64,000 bases of DNA, taken from positions 354,808 through 418,807 of the forward strand of contig NW_011887307.1 in the NCBI RefSeq assembly GCF_000151315.2. Direction: 5' to 3'. The notes beneath the pieces were generated by a model, which did no database searches, was not told the origin of the DNA, and saw only the letters and a program-made list of their open reading frames with translations. A program made the position numbers and the translations under genes. Positions 1 to 9,962 of the stretch are shown here, one piece after another. Position 1 is the stretch's first letter. The number at the start of each line of letters is the position of its first letter. This DNA is from Capsaspora owczarzaki ATCC 30864 (lineage: Eukaryota > Opisthokonta > Filasterea).

Positions 1-1027
1 ATCCGCCATGCGAAAATTTAATATTCTAACGAGAAAAGAAAAAAAAAACGAAAAAAGAAAAAAAAAACAGGGATTGAAGGAAAAGGTGGAGGGAAAAAGT
101 CGCAATAGTGAGAAAACAGTATGAAATGGAAGGGGTATTAAACAAACAAAAAAAAGATACTGAAACAAAAAGATGAAAATTAAAAGTGCGAAAAAAAAAA
201 AAGGAGTAATAAAATAAAATTAAAAAATTAAAAAAATACAAAAATACAAAAAAGGGAAGGATCTGATATTAAAATCAAAAAGGGAATTTAAAAAAAAAAA
301 GCATTGAAATCAAACCGAAAAGATCTCGTTAAAAAAAAAAGTGAAAATAACGAAGTCTTTGAAGAAGTTCAAGAAAGCAAAGAGCAAAAAGACGAAAGGA
401 GAAAGACGAAAAGAAAGTACAAGAGAGAAAGCGCTCTTACTTGTATTGGAAGCGTATCCACTCGTGCGCACTTCGTGACGTGATCATCATAGGACGCGTG
501 TTGTCATGCTCTGATTTGGCAGCATTGGTGAAAGAGAGCCCTTTGTTGTCGGTGGTTGAAGAAATATTGGCGCTTCCCTTTTGTTGCATTCGTTCGTTGA
601 GATCCACTCGTGCGCATTTCGTGAAGTGGATCATCATAGGACTCGCGCTGCTTCTCAGTCATACTCGGTACGACATCATTGGTGAAAGAGAGCCCTTTGT
701 TGTCGGGTGGTTGAAACAAAAACCTGTCTCCCCATGTTTTCACACCTGAATCCTCAACGTCGTGGGGCCCATGCCAGTGTGACCCATTATTGTACGTTAG
801 CTCGTTGCATGTTCGTGCACTTCCATCATGCACATCGTCGGAGAGCAAAGTGGCTGGAGCAACAAACAAACGCAAAGCTGTCAGAATTGGCTTCGGATTG
901 TGGATTGTACCGGATTCACACACTGGGATCCCGCCACCTCCTTTCCAATCGTTCATACAGCTGTCATTGTTACTGTACTTTCCACTTCAATCCCCCTTTT
1001 TTTTTTGTTTCGTGTCATTCGGACGAA
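1..1027. other. Intergenic, A-rich, with a diverged direct repeat
   Basis: No gene is supported here. The first 430 bases are strongly A-rich on the plus strand with many short A runs and no plausible coding frame. Bases 450-720 hold an imperfect direct repeat, listed separately. The right end, next to the ALIX start codon, is probably its promoter and 5' UTR, but I recognise no defined element. The open frames that cross this stretch match no protein family I know. Confidence 0.6.
455..717. repeat. Diverged direct repeat, two copies about 150 bp apart
   Basis: Two blocks recur in the same order. A block reading tccactcgtgcgca and then a variant of ttcgtgaagtggatcatcat lies near 458-493 and again near 603-640. 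A block containing aaagagagccctttgttgtc lies near 530-560 and again near 686-716. Copies differ by a few substitutions and small indels, which suggests an old tandem duplication. No function is evident. Confidence 0.7.
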
Positions 1028-1151
1028 ATGAGTGCAGCAACATTGCCAATGGTCGGCGTTGAGCCAAAGAAGACGAGCCCGGTAACAGAAACCAAAAGCA
1101 ACGCTTCATCCACGGATAGTGTCGCTTTTGTCGCATCTTTGTACTAACAAC

Positions 1152-1187
<36 letters not shown>

Positions 1188-4100
1188 GAGTGATAGTTTG
1201 AGACGTGGACTGTGTGAGACTTGGACTTTGGCTGGGCGTTCCATTGTCTTTTTTTTTTTTTTTTTTCTCGTTTTCCCCTCGATTCCTTTGAAAGCGGCAC
1301 ATCCACTACGACTGGAACGAGCCAAGACGATACTCTCCAGAGTATCGAGCAGCGTCAATGAAAGTCTCCTCTTCATCGGGGACGACGCGCTCGCTGCACT
1401 AACTGTGGTTGACCGTTGCGTCACTCTCGCTGTTGAGCCAGTTTGTTCCTTCCTTCTCAGCGCTTCGACCCTTCACACCACGCTCTCGACGTTCATTCAA
1501 TCCACTCACTTGCTTGTTGTGTTCTACAACGACTTGTCTTGTGCTGCTGCAGGTCCAGTTTGCGCCCGTGCTGCGCTCGTTCATTGCAGCCAACTACAAT
1601 GAGAATCCAGACAATTTTGCTGACGCGTTGACCGCGCTCGACGGTCTACGTGCATCGGCCGCGTAAGTGTGCACCGTTGCCCCTTCCTCCTCGAATGCAT
1701 TGATGAAAGGTCCTACTATCTACTTCTAGTGATGGGAGGCATTGGTGGAAAGCTCTCAATCTCAGTCGGAAACTCACGACTTGTTTGACTGTTTGTGTGC
1801 CCCCGCTTTCACTTTCACTTTCACTTTTCAGACAACCCGAACGCTCTGATGCGGGATTGACCACGTTGAAGCAGTACTGCGCTCAACTGCGAGCATTGCA
1901 GAGTCGGTTCCCCATCAGCGAGAACGATGTCCGGATTGCATTTGTCTGGTACGACGCCTTCCTCGGCCAGAAAACGCCCAGCCTGAGCTTCTCGGCGGCC
2001 AAGGATGAGCGCAAGCTGTCACTCTTCTCGTCCAACTACGAGCTCGTGTGCATGCTCTTCAACGCTGCTGCAGTTCACATGCAGATTGCTCTTGCTCAGG
2101 TGCGTTGGGGTTTGGTTTTTTCAGTTTTTCCTCGTTTTTGTCAGTCCTACCACCATTTCTCGAGCTCTTCAGTCTAACTCTCCCTTCGTTTGTTTGTTTT
2201 TTGCATTCGTGCACCCTTTTTGGCAATTCTCTCCAATCCACAGAATCGCGGAACGGAAGCGGGTCTGAAAATCGCCTGCAACTCGTTCCAGAGCGCCGCC
2301 GGATTGTTCCAATTTCTGCGTGCCAACGTCCCCGTCCTGATTACTGGGTTTACCGTCACTCCCGACCTGCGCAATGACGTGCTCAATGCTCTGGCTGCCA
2401 TTTCGATCGCCCAGGCGCAAGAGTGCTTCTTCCTGAAGGCTGTTCTCACCAGCATGAAGGACTCGATCGTTGCCAAGCTGGCTGCCCAAACAGCCGACTA
2501 CTTTGAGCAAGCGGCCACTGCAGTGGCAGGCGGCGACGCGCGCGCCCTCGTCGACAAGGGCTGGCAACCGCTGTTCCAAGCCAAGCAGTACTACTATGCC
2601 GCCCTCACCCACTTCCACGAGTCGCAAGTCTGCAAGGAGAAGGAGCAGTACGGCCTGCAGCTTGCACGCCTCTCCACGTGCGACCAGCTGTGCCAGTATG
2701 TGGAAAAGATGAAAATTGCCAACTTTGACTACCGCTCGCTCCAGCAAAAGGCGGCGCGTCAATTCGTCGCGACCAGCAAGGACAACGACGTGATTTACCA
2801 CGACCCCGTCCCTGCCCAGTCCTCCATTCCGACGACCACGCGCGCACCCATGGTCACCCCCACCGCGTTTGAGCTCGACACGAGCCTGCAGCTCAGCCAC
2901 GACCTCTTTGGCAAGCTCGTCTCCCTCAATGTGCTGCAGCAAGTGTCGACGTACAATGCTCGCAAGGACGAGTTGATTCGCACCGACACGGCCCAGATTG
3001 AGTCTGCCCGCAACATGGCCAACAGGTATTGTGCATTCGTGCGATGTTGTGGTTGGAAGGGTTGTTGTCGTCAAGGGGGTTTGTTCTCAATGTGCGTGTT
3101 TTGAATTTGACCCTTTTTTTTCTTTTCTTTTTTTCAATGCAGCATGCTTGCCTCTATGAACCTGCCGGCCTCCATCGAGGCACTCGAGCAACCTGCGGGC
3201 CTGCCTCCGGCAATCCTTGAAAAGTCGGAAAAAGTCCGCACTGCAGGCGGCGTGCGCCAGTTGATGGAAACGATGGACGCCAAGCAGTCGCTCTTCCGCA
3301 ATGACAGCGACGTGTTGACCGAGGCAGAGAATGTCCTCAATGAGGAGCAGCGCGACGACGAAGCCATGCGCGAGCAGTTTGGCGCAAAGTGGACGCGCAC
3401 ACCATCGGCCGCTCTCACCAGTCAGATGCGCGAGGAAATTGCCAAGTTCCGCACCGTTCTCCGCAAGGCTCACGATTCGGACGGTATTGTCTCTACCAAA
3501 TTTGACGAGCATCGTGAGAACATTGCCAACCTGTGCAAGCCTGCGGTATGTGCCCTTTTCTGTGTCTGTGGTCGTGTTTTTTTTTTTTTCTTCTTTCTTT
3601 CTTTCTTTCTTTGCTTTCGATCACCGCCAAACTCACCCCTCATGCTTCTTGGTGAATGCTAGAATGAGCTGATGGCCCTTGTGCCAGCCTCGAGCGCAGC
3701 ATCCATGAGCCCCCAGACCGCGGACGCTGTCGCTCAACTCAAGCGCCATTTGGCAGACATTACGACGCTCTTGTCCCAGCGCGACGCCATGGAGCGAGAA
3801 CTCAAGTCGCTTGCATCGCAAGACTCGATCGGTATGCTTTTTTTCTTGTTTGATTTGGTGTCGTTTGTGACGTTTGCTGCTTGTTTGGTGATTAACTTTT
3901 TTTGTTTTCCGTTCCTCTTTGGTTTTCCTGCTTTTGGCTCCCAGCCGAACAACTGATGCGACATGCGGATGATGACGCTGCAAGTGTCATGGAACAGCAA
4001 CTGCAGCGGTACCGACCGCTCCAAGCACGTATCGCTGACAGCATTCGCACGCAAGAGCAACTGCTCGAGTCGATCCGCGTGACGAACGAGCAGTTTGTCG

Positions 4101-5247
4101 CACTCAAGGATAGCAACACGGCCACCAACCAACGTGAGGTTGCTCTCCGCAATCTGGACGTTGCTTACAATGCCTTTGTTGAAATCCAGTCCAATGTGCA
4201 AGAAGGGTTGAAGGTAGGGCTGGCTTTGATGGTCATTGTGTTTGAGTTTGTTCGTTTGTTTTTGTTCTTCCGACTGTCTCACTTCGCGCTATTGCAGTTC
4301 TATGGCGATTTCCTGCAACTGCTGCTCAAGCTGCAAAACAAGTGCAAGGATTTGGCGTTTGCTCGCAAGACGGAGCAAAAGGAGTACCTCGCGTAAGTGT
4401 TGTGATTTTTATTGGTAACCCTTCCTCCAAGACTTTGCTGCATTTGGTCGTCTCATTACGCTCCTTTCCTTTCGGCAGAACGCTGACGCGCGAGATTACC
4501 ACTCAACCAACCGGCTCCATTCCAAGCTTGCCGGCAGCTGGCTCGGAACAGCAGGGCAGCGCCTCGCCAGTGCCCCAGCCTCTCCCCCGAATCGAACCTG
4601 GGTCGGCAAACGCGCCTCGACCTGTCCCGGCGCCCCGCGTCAACCGTCCGCCATTGTCGACCTCCGCTGCTGCAGCGCCCAGCTCAGTCCCGAACGTGTA
4701 CGAGGACACTGCTCCCCCTGCCGTTGCCCAGCGCGCCCCCGCTCCCCCGCGCCCTGACTACCCGAGCTCGTATGCGCCCAGTGCACCCGAGTCCAACTAT
4801 GCAGAATTGGACCACAGCCGCTTCAACGCCTCGCAACAGCAGCAGCAACCCTACAGCTCGTCACCGCAGCCACCGTACGGCCAGCAGCAGCCACTTCCGC
4901 GGGATTACGCGCCACAGCCACAGCAACCGCTCCCGCGAGATTACGCGCCGCAACCACAGCAGCGATACAACCAATCTCTGCCGTACCCACAACAGCCCCA
5001 ACAGCAGCAGGCATATGCTCCTCCCCAACAGTACGCGCCATCTCCCCAGCAGTACGGTCAACCGCAGCAGCAGTACGGTCAACAGCCCTACGGCCAGCCG
5101 CACTACGGACAGCAGTCTCTGCCATACCCGCAGCAACCAGGCTACGGCGGACCACAACAGCAGCAGCCTCCTTATGGGTACCAGCAACCGTATGGTCAGC
5201 AACAGCCACCTCCGCAGCAGTATGGCCAGCCAGGCTATCGCTATTAG
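1028..5247 (+). CDS. PDCD6IP: ALIX/Bro1-family ESCRT accessory protein (PDCD6IP homologue)
   Basis: Bro1-domain adaptor that links ESCRT-I and ESCRT-III in endosomal sorting, cytokinesis and membrane repair in the cytosol. Nine exons join in phase: 1028-1081, 1553-1662, 1832-2099, 2244-3025, 3143-3545, 3663-3831, 3945-4213, 4298-4392 and 4479-5247, giving 972 residues (human ALIX has 868). Exon 1 carries the start of the Bro1 fold (VEPKKTSP). Exons 2-4 complete it, including YELVCMLFNAAAVH. The middle is helical and matches the V domain. The last exon encodes a Pro/Gln/Tyr-rich tail with a PSAP tetrapeptide at about residues 817-820, the type of motif that binds TSG101. A first-intron CAG run (1153-1188) is not coding. 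The start was chosen as the Met in frame with the first Bro1 residues; Met8 is an alternative. Family assignment is firm; splice sites come from phase and homology. Confidence 0.93.
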
Positions 5248-5404
5248 ACGAGAGGCATGCTTGACTTGAGAGTGAATCTGTGTCGTATGTGCGGGTGTTG
5301 AGCTTTGTTGAGGAAACAAAAAAGTGTAAAACCGTTGCAAACTCTTTTGTTGTTTGTTGTTGTTTTATTGATTGTTTTTTTTCTGTTTGTTTGTTGCTCC
5401 AGCC

Positions 5405-5410
5405 AATAAA
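5405..5410 (+). promoter_or_regulatory. Polyadenylation signal AATAAA for ALIX
   Basis: A perfect AATAAA lies about 158 bases after the ALIX stop codon and before the convergent nucleoside hydrolase gene. It follows a T/GT-rich stretch. The hexamer is visible; its use is inferred. Confidence 0.55.
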
Positions 5411-5513
5411 TCTGGAACTTTTGTCGTGAGTGAGCAAAGCTCAAAGTCCATGCTTATTATTGGACAGTCTAATCACCCTTAAAAACGCAACACACACAAT
5501 CACACGTGCCGTC

Positions 5514-7154
5514 TCATTCGTGGAAGGTGCGAATCATCATCTCAACCATCTCTTGAGTGCGCAGCCGGCGGACGATGCAAATGTTGGGCGGTGAAAACTT
5601 TCGCATGCGGTCCAGCACGAGCATGCCACGAGTCAGCTGGCCGCCCAGCTCGATGGTGCCAAAAATGTGCTCGCTCTCGCGGACAAGACTCGGCTTGAGC
5701 GCAATGGCGATGGCAAATGCATCGTACGGTGTGAAGCGTCCGTCGTCGTCGTGGACGTCGAGGGCAGAGGCAATCGAGCCAGCCGCAGCGCGCATCGCAG
5801 CCAGAGAAACCTGCTCGGTCGCAGGGTCTTGGCCGAGAACGGCTTGCGGCGTGGTTCGTGCTGGATCGGTGGCCGCCAAATGGTTGTTGTTGCTGTTGGT
5901 GCTGTTGTTGGCAGCGGCGGCGGCGGTGGTGGTGGTCGTGGTGGTTGTGGTGGTCACCGTGGTCATCACCGAGTCGTTCGCTTCAGCAGTTGGCTTTTCT
6001 GACGGGTTCTTCTTGCTGTTGGATGCCTGAGAGGGCACAACCGAAGTGACAGCCGTCGCGGTGGCATCGCCGGCAACCCCTCGACGACGACAAATGCGAA
6101 CGTACGGCTGCGTCACGAGCTGCAGCAGCTTGGCAAACACGGTTTCGCTTTCGACAAAGCGGTCAAAGTGCTCCCAAGTCAGGGTATCTTCTTGGCAGCA
6201 TTCGAGCGACACAATGACGGTGGAGGCCGGGTTGGTGCACGCAGCCAAGACCATGTACGCGGCCTCGGGGTCTTGGTGAAAGTTGAACTCGGCCGCCATG
6301 GTGACGTTGCCCGCGCCGGCAATGCTTCCGCCCATAATCACCAAGCGGTTGGGGCGCGCATTGATGGCGTCGGCGAGGCTCGGGTCGAGACGCAGGGCGA
6401 GCGCCAAGTTGGTCAACGGTCCAATCATGACCAAGGTGGCGTCCGGGTGTGCGTGCATGAGCTGGCTGATGACGACCGCCGCATGTTGCTCGTGCGGATG
6501 GTGCACGATGGAAGGTTGTTGCACGGACGACGGCGACGCGTGTCCACTTCCCGACCTGCTCGCTGAGGTCGAGTTGCTTCCGGAGAGTCCGCCCAGTGAG
6601 GACGAGGTCTCGCGTTCCAGCCCGCCCGCCGCAGCAGCACCAGCAGCACCATTCATGCCAGCATTAGCCGCAGTAGTAGTAGTAGTAGTAGTAGTAGTAG
6701 AAGTAGAAGTAGCAGTAGCATTCGCGTTGGTGTCGTCAGTATGATTGTGGTTGCCTCCTGAGGACCGCGCCACATACTGACTCGCAGTGACTTGGGCTGG
6801 CCTTCCACTTGCAATGCCCATGCCCATCGGAGCGCGGTGCGGGACGAGGTGCTGGTGCGGCGTGAGCAGGTCGATTGGCACGTCGCCCAGGCCGTCGACG
6901 CCATGGCCCGCCCACGTCTTGGAGTCTGCGCGCGACGCAATGATGGCCGACTCTGCGCCGCGGTAGATTGGGATGGACGAGCACCCCGTGAATGCGAGGA
7001 TCTTGGCGACATTCACCGCGACTTGGCTCTCGTCCACATTGCCGGCGACCGTCGTGATGGCGAGGATTTCCGCCCCAGGCCAATTCAACGCCAGCAGAAT
7101 CGCAACCGCGTCATCGACGCCAGCGTCCGTGTCGATAATCAGCTTTTGCTGCAT
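5514..7154 (-). CDS. Inosine-uridine-type nucleoside N-ribohydrolase
   Basis: Predicted calcium-dependent hydrolase that splits ribonucleosides into base and ribose in purine/pyrimidine salvage. It is a single exon of 546 residues from the Met of [16 protein letters not shown], chosen because the family signature begins there; the frame stays open upstream to 7319. Asp8, Asp10, Asp14 and Asp15 form the metal site. Other family blocks are [46 protein letters not shown] (the late catalytic Asp) and the C-terminal [12 protein letters not shown]. The usual DTDPG Pro is Ala. Typical members have 300-350 residues; the surplus is Thr-, Ala-, Gly- and Ser-rich insertions near residues 145-220 and 350-430. 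It is divergent to the carbonic anhydrase gene. Confidence 0.9.
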   Translation of the reverse strand: MQQKLIIDTDAGVDDAVAILLALNWPGAEILAITTVAGNVDESQVAVNVAKILAFTGCSSIPIYRGAESAIIASRADSKTWAGHGVDGLGDVPIDLLTPHQHLVPHRAPMGMGIASGRPAQVTASQYVARSSGGNHNHTDDTNANATATSTSTTTTTTTTTAANAGMNGAAGAAAAGGLERETSSSLGGLSGSNSTSASRSGSGHASPSSVQQPSIVHHPHEQHAAVVISQLMHAHPDATLVMIGPLTNLALALRLDPSLADAINARPNRLVIMGGSIAGAGNVTMAAEFNFHQDPEAAYMVLAACTNPASTVIVSLECCQEDTLTWEHFDRFVESETVFAKLLQLVTQPYVRICRRRGVAGDATATAVTSVVPSQASNSKKNPSEKPTAEANDSVMTTVTTTTTTTTTTAAAAANNSTNSNNNHLAATDPARTTPQAVLGQDPATEQVSLAAMRAAAGSIASALDVHDDDGRFTPYDAFAIAIALKPSLVRESEHIFGTIELGGQLTRGMLVLDRMRKFSPPNICIVRRLRTQEMVEMMIRTFHE

Positions 7155-7700
7155 CTGCGTCTGTGTGAGTGTGTGTGCTTTGGGTTTCGGTCTTTGGGGA
7201 TTTTGGTCTTGGTCTTTGGGGATTGTTTGAGTCGTGGATGAGTTACGTTTCGTTGCCACAGCGAGAAGAGATACAGGACTGCAAACAAAAAAAAGGTCGA
7301 AAGCGTTGCGACATTTCAATAAACAAAGCAGAGGGGAACACTTGCAATCGCGGTCGACTGGAAGCAGAGAGAGAGAGTACAGCGAGGTCTAAGTAAGATG
7401 GAAGTGATTGAAGTATCTGAGGGTCTCTGAGAAGGCACCTCGTTCGAGTGGCTCGATTTTATCTGCTTTTTTTTTTTCCTTCTTTCTTTCTTTCTTTCTT
7501 TGCCGTTTTGTTACTTTAGTTACTTTGTTACCTAGTTACCATTTCAAGTCCTGTCTCAGTCTGTCTTTGCTCATTCTTCACACGTCTTAATCTTTCTCTT
7601 TCCTTCTCTTTCCTTCTCCATCATCCGTGTTGGAGCAACTCACTCGTCGTTTCATACACAACTCACTCACTCTCACACACACCGACACATACACTCAACC
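7155..7700. other. Divergent intergenic region (nucleoside hydrolase / carbonic anhydrase)
   Basis: 546 bases separate two divergent start codons, so both promoters should lie here. The half near the carbonic anhydrase is pyrimidine-rich on the plus strand, with a T run and TTTC repeats at about 7470-7500, followed by CTCACTCTCACACACAC-like sequence. No coding frame or recognised promoter element is seen. Confidence 0.6.
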
Positions 7701-9618
7701 ATGAGCGAGTCAAACACGCCACACGGACACGGAGAACCGCTGCTGCGAAGCATGTCGTGGTCGGCCCTTCGCGGAATGACTGTCGTTGCCTCGCCGACGA
7801 CGCAGGCCTCATCGAGCACTGGCTATGCCGCAGCACCATCAACCGGAGCTGGAGCTGGAGCTGGAGCTGGAGCTGGAGCTGGAGCTGGAACTGACGTTGT
7901 GCGCCCGTCGCCATCGGCCATGCCCGTTGGCTCGTCCGAGCAGTACAACCGGCTGCTGGAGAACAACCGCCGATGGGTGAGCGAGATCACCGAGCTGCAG
8001 CCCGACTTTTTCGAAGTGCTGGCGCGGGGACAGAAGCCGCCGTACCTGCTGATCGGGTGCAGCGACTCGCGCGTGCCGCCAGACATGCTGACGCAGACGA
8101 TGCCCGGCGAGATCTTCATCACCCGCAACGTCGCCAACCTCGTCGTCAACACGGACATGAACATCATGACGGTTCTCCAGTACGCCGTCGAAGTGAGTAG
8201 CAGCAGCAGCATCACAGTCACGCTCCAACACCAACACCACGCGCCACGTCCCCTGTTCCCCCCCCCCCTTGTTCCCCCTTGTTCCCCCCCCCCCCAAAGT
8301 CAGCCTTCAGACCAAAAAGACCAACCTCAGTTGTTCCCCCACTTTCCCCCCAAACAAGCACTCTGTTGAAACGCAATGGAAAATCACGGTTGTTGGGGTT
8401 TTGAGCTTTATTTCAAAAACCAGTGACGAGTCATGCGATTTGCTCGAGTTGTGGGAGTTTCGCATCAGCATTCACACGAACAGCCCGCGACGTCATCACG
8501 TTATGCGTTTACGTCGCTCGACAACAGTGGGGAAGCAAGGGGAGCAAAGGTGGAAGAGGGGGGGGGGAAGAAGGGAAGAGAAACGGGGGAAAAAGAGAGC
8601 AATTGAGTGAGTCAGATTGGTCACTCGGGTGGCACAGGTTACCCGAGGAATAAGTGAGAGGAGGGGGGGGGGAAATACAGAAGGAAAGCAGGTTTTGGAG
8701 CAAGGTTTAGAGCAAGGTTTTCATGGGGGAAAAAACACGGCGCTCGGTGGCAGACGATGATGATGATGATGATGATGAGCAAAAGAGGGGGGAAAAAAAG
8801 CAGGGTCAGAAACCAGATTCAGAGCAAGGTTGTTGGATGATTGTGATTCAAAAAGCCACCAAAGCAACAACCGCATGGCATGACTCAAATGCTCAGATGG
8901 GGGATCGGATGTATTAACTTTTGATCCTTGGATATTTTTATTGTTTTCTTTGCTAGGTGCTCAAGGTGCAGCACATTATCGTGATGGGACACACCGAGTG
9001 CGGAGGCGTGCGCGCATCAATGTCGAACGACTCGCACGGTCTGATTGACAAGTGGCTGCGCAACATCAAGGACGTCAGCCGCTTGCACCACAAGGAGCTG
9101 AGCGCCATTGCAGATCCGAACAAGCGGTAAGAAACAAGCAGTTGCAAACAGCTTTGTTTTGTTGGTGGAAACCCGAGACACTCACAATCGTGCGTTCTGT
9201 AGCTTTGCAAAGCTCGTCGAACTGAACGTCGTGGAGCAAGTGTACAACCTCTACAAGACCTCTGTCGTTCAGCATGCTTGGGCAACGGGTCATCATGTTC
9301 AGGTATGAAACGTCACTCTTCTGCCATTTCCCAAGTTTTTCCCTCGACGTTCTGCGTTTTGCTCATGTCCCCCCACAATCGTTGTTGTTGGCCTCTTCTT
9401 TGTTTGCGTAGGTGCATGGCTGGGTTTGCGACATTCGCACCGGCCTGATCCACGACCTGCACGTTGAAAACCGCCCCGAATGGAACGAGATTAGCAAGCT
9501 TTACGAGTTTAACTTCCCAGCACACCCCAACGCCACTGAGCAGGAGAGGTTGCATCCCGTGGAAAGCATGCGCAACGAAATGAGTGCTCGGTCAGGTGAA
9601 CATCATCATGAGCACTAA
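7701..9618 (+). CDS. Beta-class carbonic anhydrase
   Basis: Zinc enzyme interconverting CO2 and bicarbonate. Four exons, 7701-8192, 8957-9126, 9203-9302 and 9412-9618, give 322 residues. The zinc ligands and the Asp/Arg dyad are intact: C120-S-D122-S-R124 in exon 1, then H176-T-E-C179-G-G in exon 2. The boundary TVLQYAVE / VLKVQHIIVMGH is continuous in the family, so the long 764-base first intron hides no missing exon. A low-complexity N-terminal extension of about 75 residues includes a Gly-Ala repeat encoded by seven GGAGCT units; it does not look like a clear targeting peptide. The C-terminus ends GEHHHEH. Paralogue and location are not certain. Confidence 0.93.
7845..7886 (+). repeat. 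In-frame (GGAGCT)7 microsatellite
   Basis: Seven perfect GGAGCT hexamers encode seven Gly-Ala pairs in the N-terminal extension of the carbonic anhydrase. Because the unit is six bases, length changes keep the frame. Confidence 0.95.
8193..8956 (+). other. Unusually long intron 1 of the carbonic anhydrase gene
   Basis: The 764-base intron begins GTGAGTAG and ends TTTGCTAG. It contains C-runs near 8258-8296, G-runs near 8559-8670 and an ATG/GAT repeat at 8757-8779. No exon is missing from the protein and no RNA gene is recognised. Most introns in this window are 70-150 bases. Confidence 0.7.
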
Positions 9619-9962
9619 GATGTCTGCTGTACAGCTCGCCTTGACGGCGCGCGTCTTTTGTTGTTTTTTGTTGTTGTTGTCGTTGTTGTTGTTGTTGTAG
9701 TTGTAGTTGTTGTTTTTGTTGTTGTTGTTGTTGTTGTTTGACGGAAGAAAAAAATTGGTTGGTCATAGTGCAGTGTGTTGGTGTGCTGGTTGCTGCATGA
9801 CTATCTGTGCAGCTGTTTGGAGAGAATCAAAGGATTGTTTCAATCAACAAGGGTGTTTTTTATAAATGTTCAAAAATTTACATCGAGGGGGGTGGAAGGA
9901 AGGAGTTCATCTGGCATATGCCTTGTTAGATGGTGTGAGGAGGGTGAATTTCAACGGAGGTC
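9619..9962. other. Convergent intergenic region with GTT repeat
   Basis: 344 bases between the stop codons of carbonic anhydrase and PLK. Bases 9655-9740 are an imperfect GTT repeat. Both 3' ends must lie here; no canonical AATAAA is seen on either strand. Confidence 0.6.

Noticed and set aside
1153-1188. CAG run near the ALIX start as a coding polyGln or polySer tract
   Set aside because: It lies inside intron 1 once the Bro1 exons are joined in phase.
2169-3074. 301-codon minus-strand frame opposite ALIX
   Set aside because: Exact antisense of Bro1/V-domain exons; composition is typical of a shadow frame.
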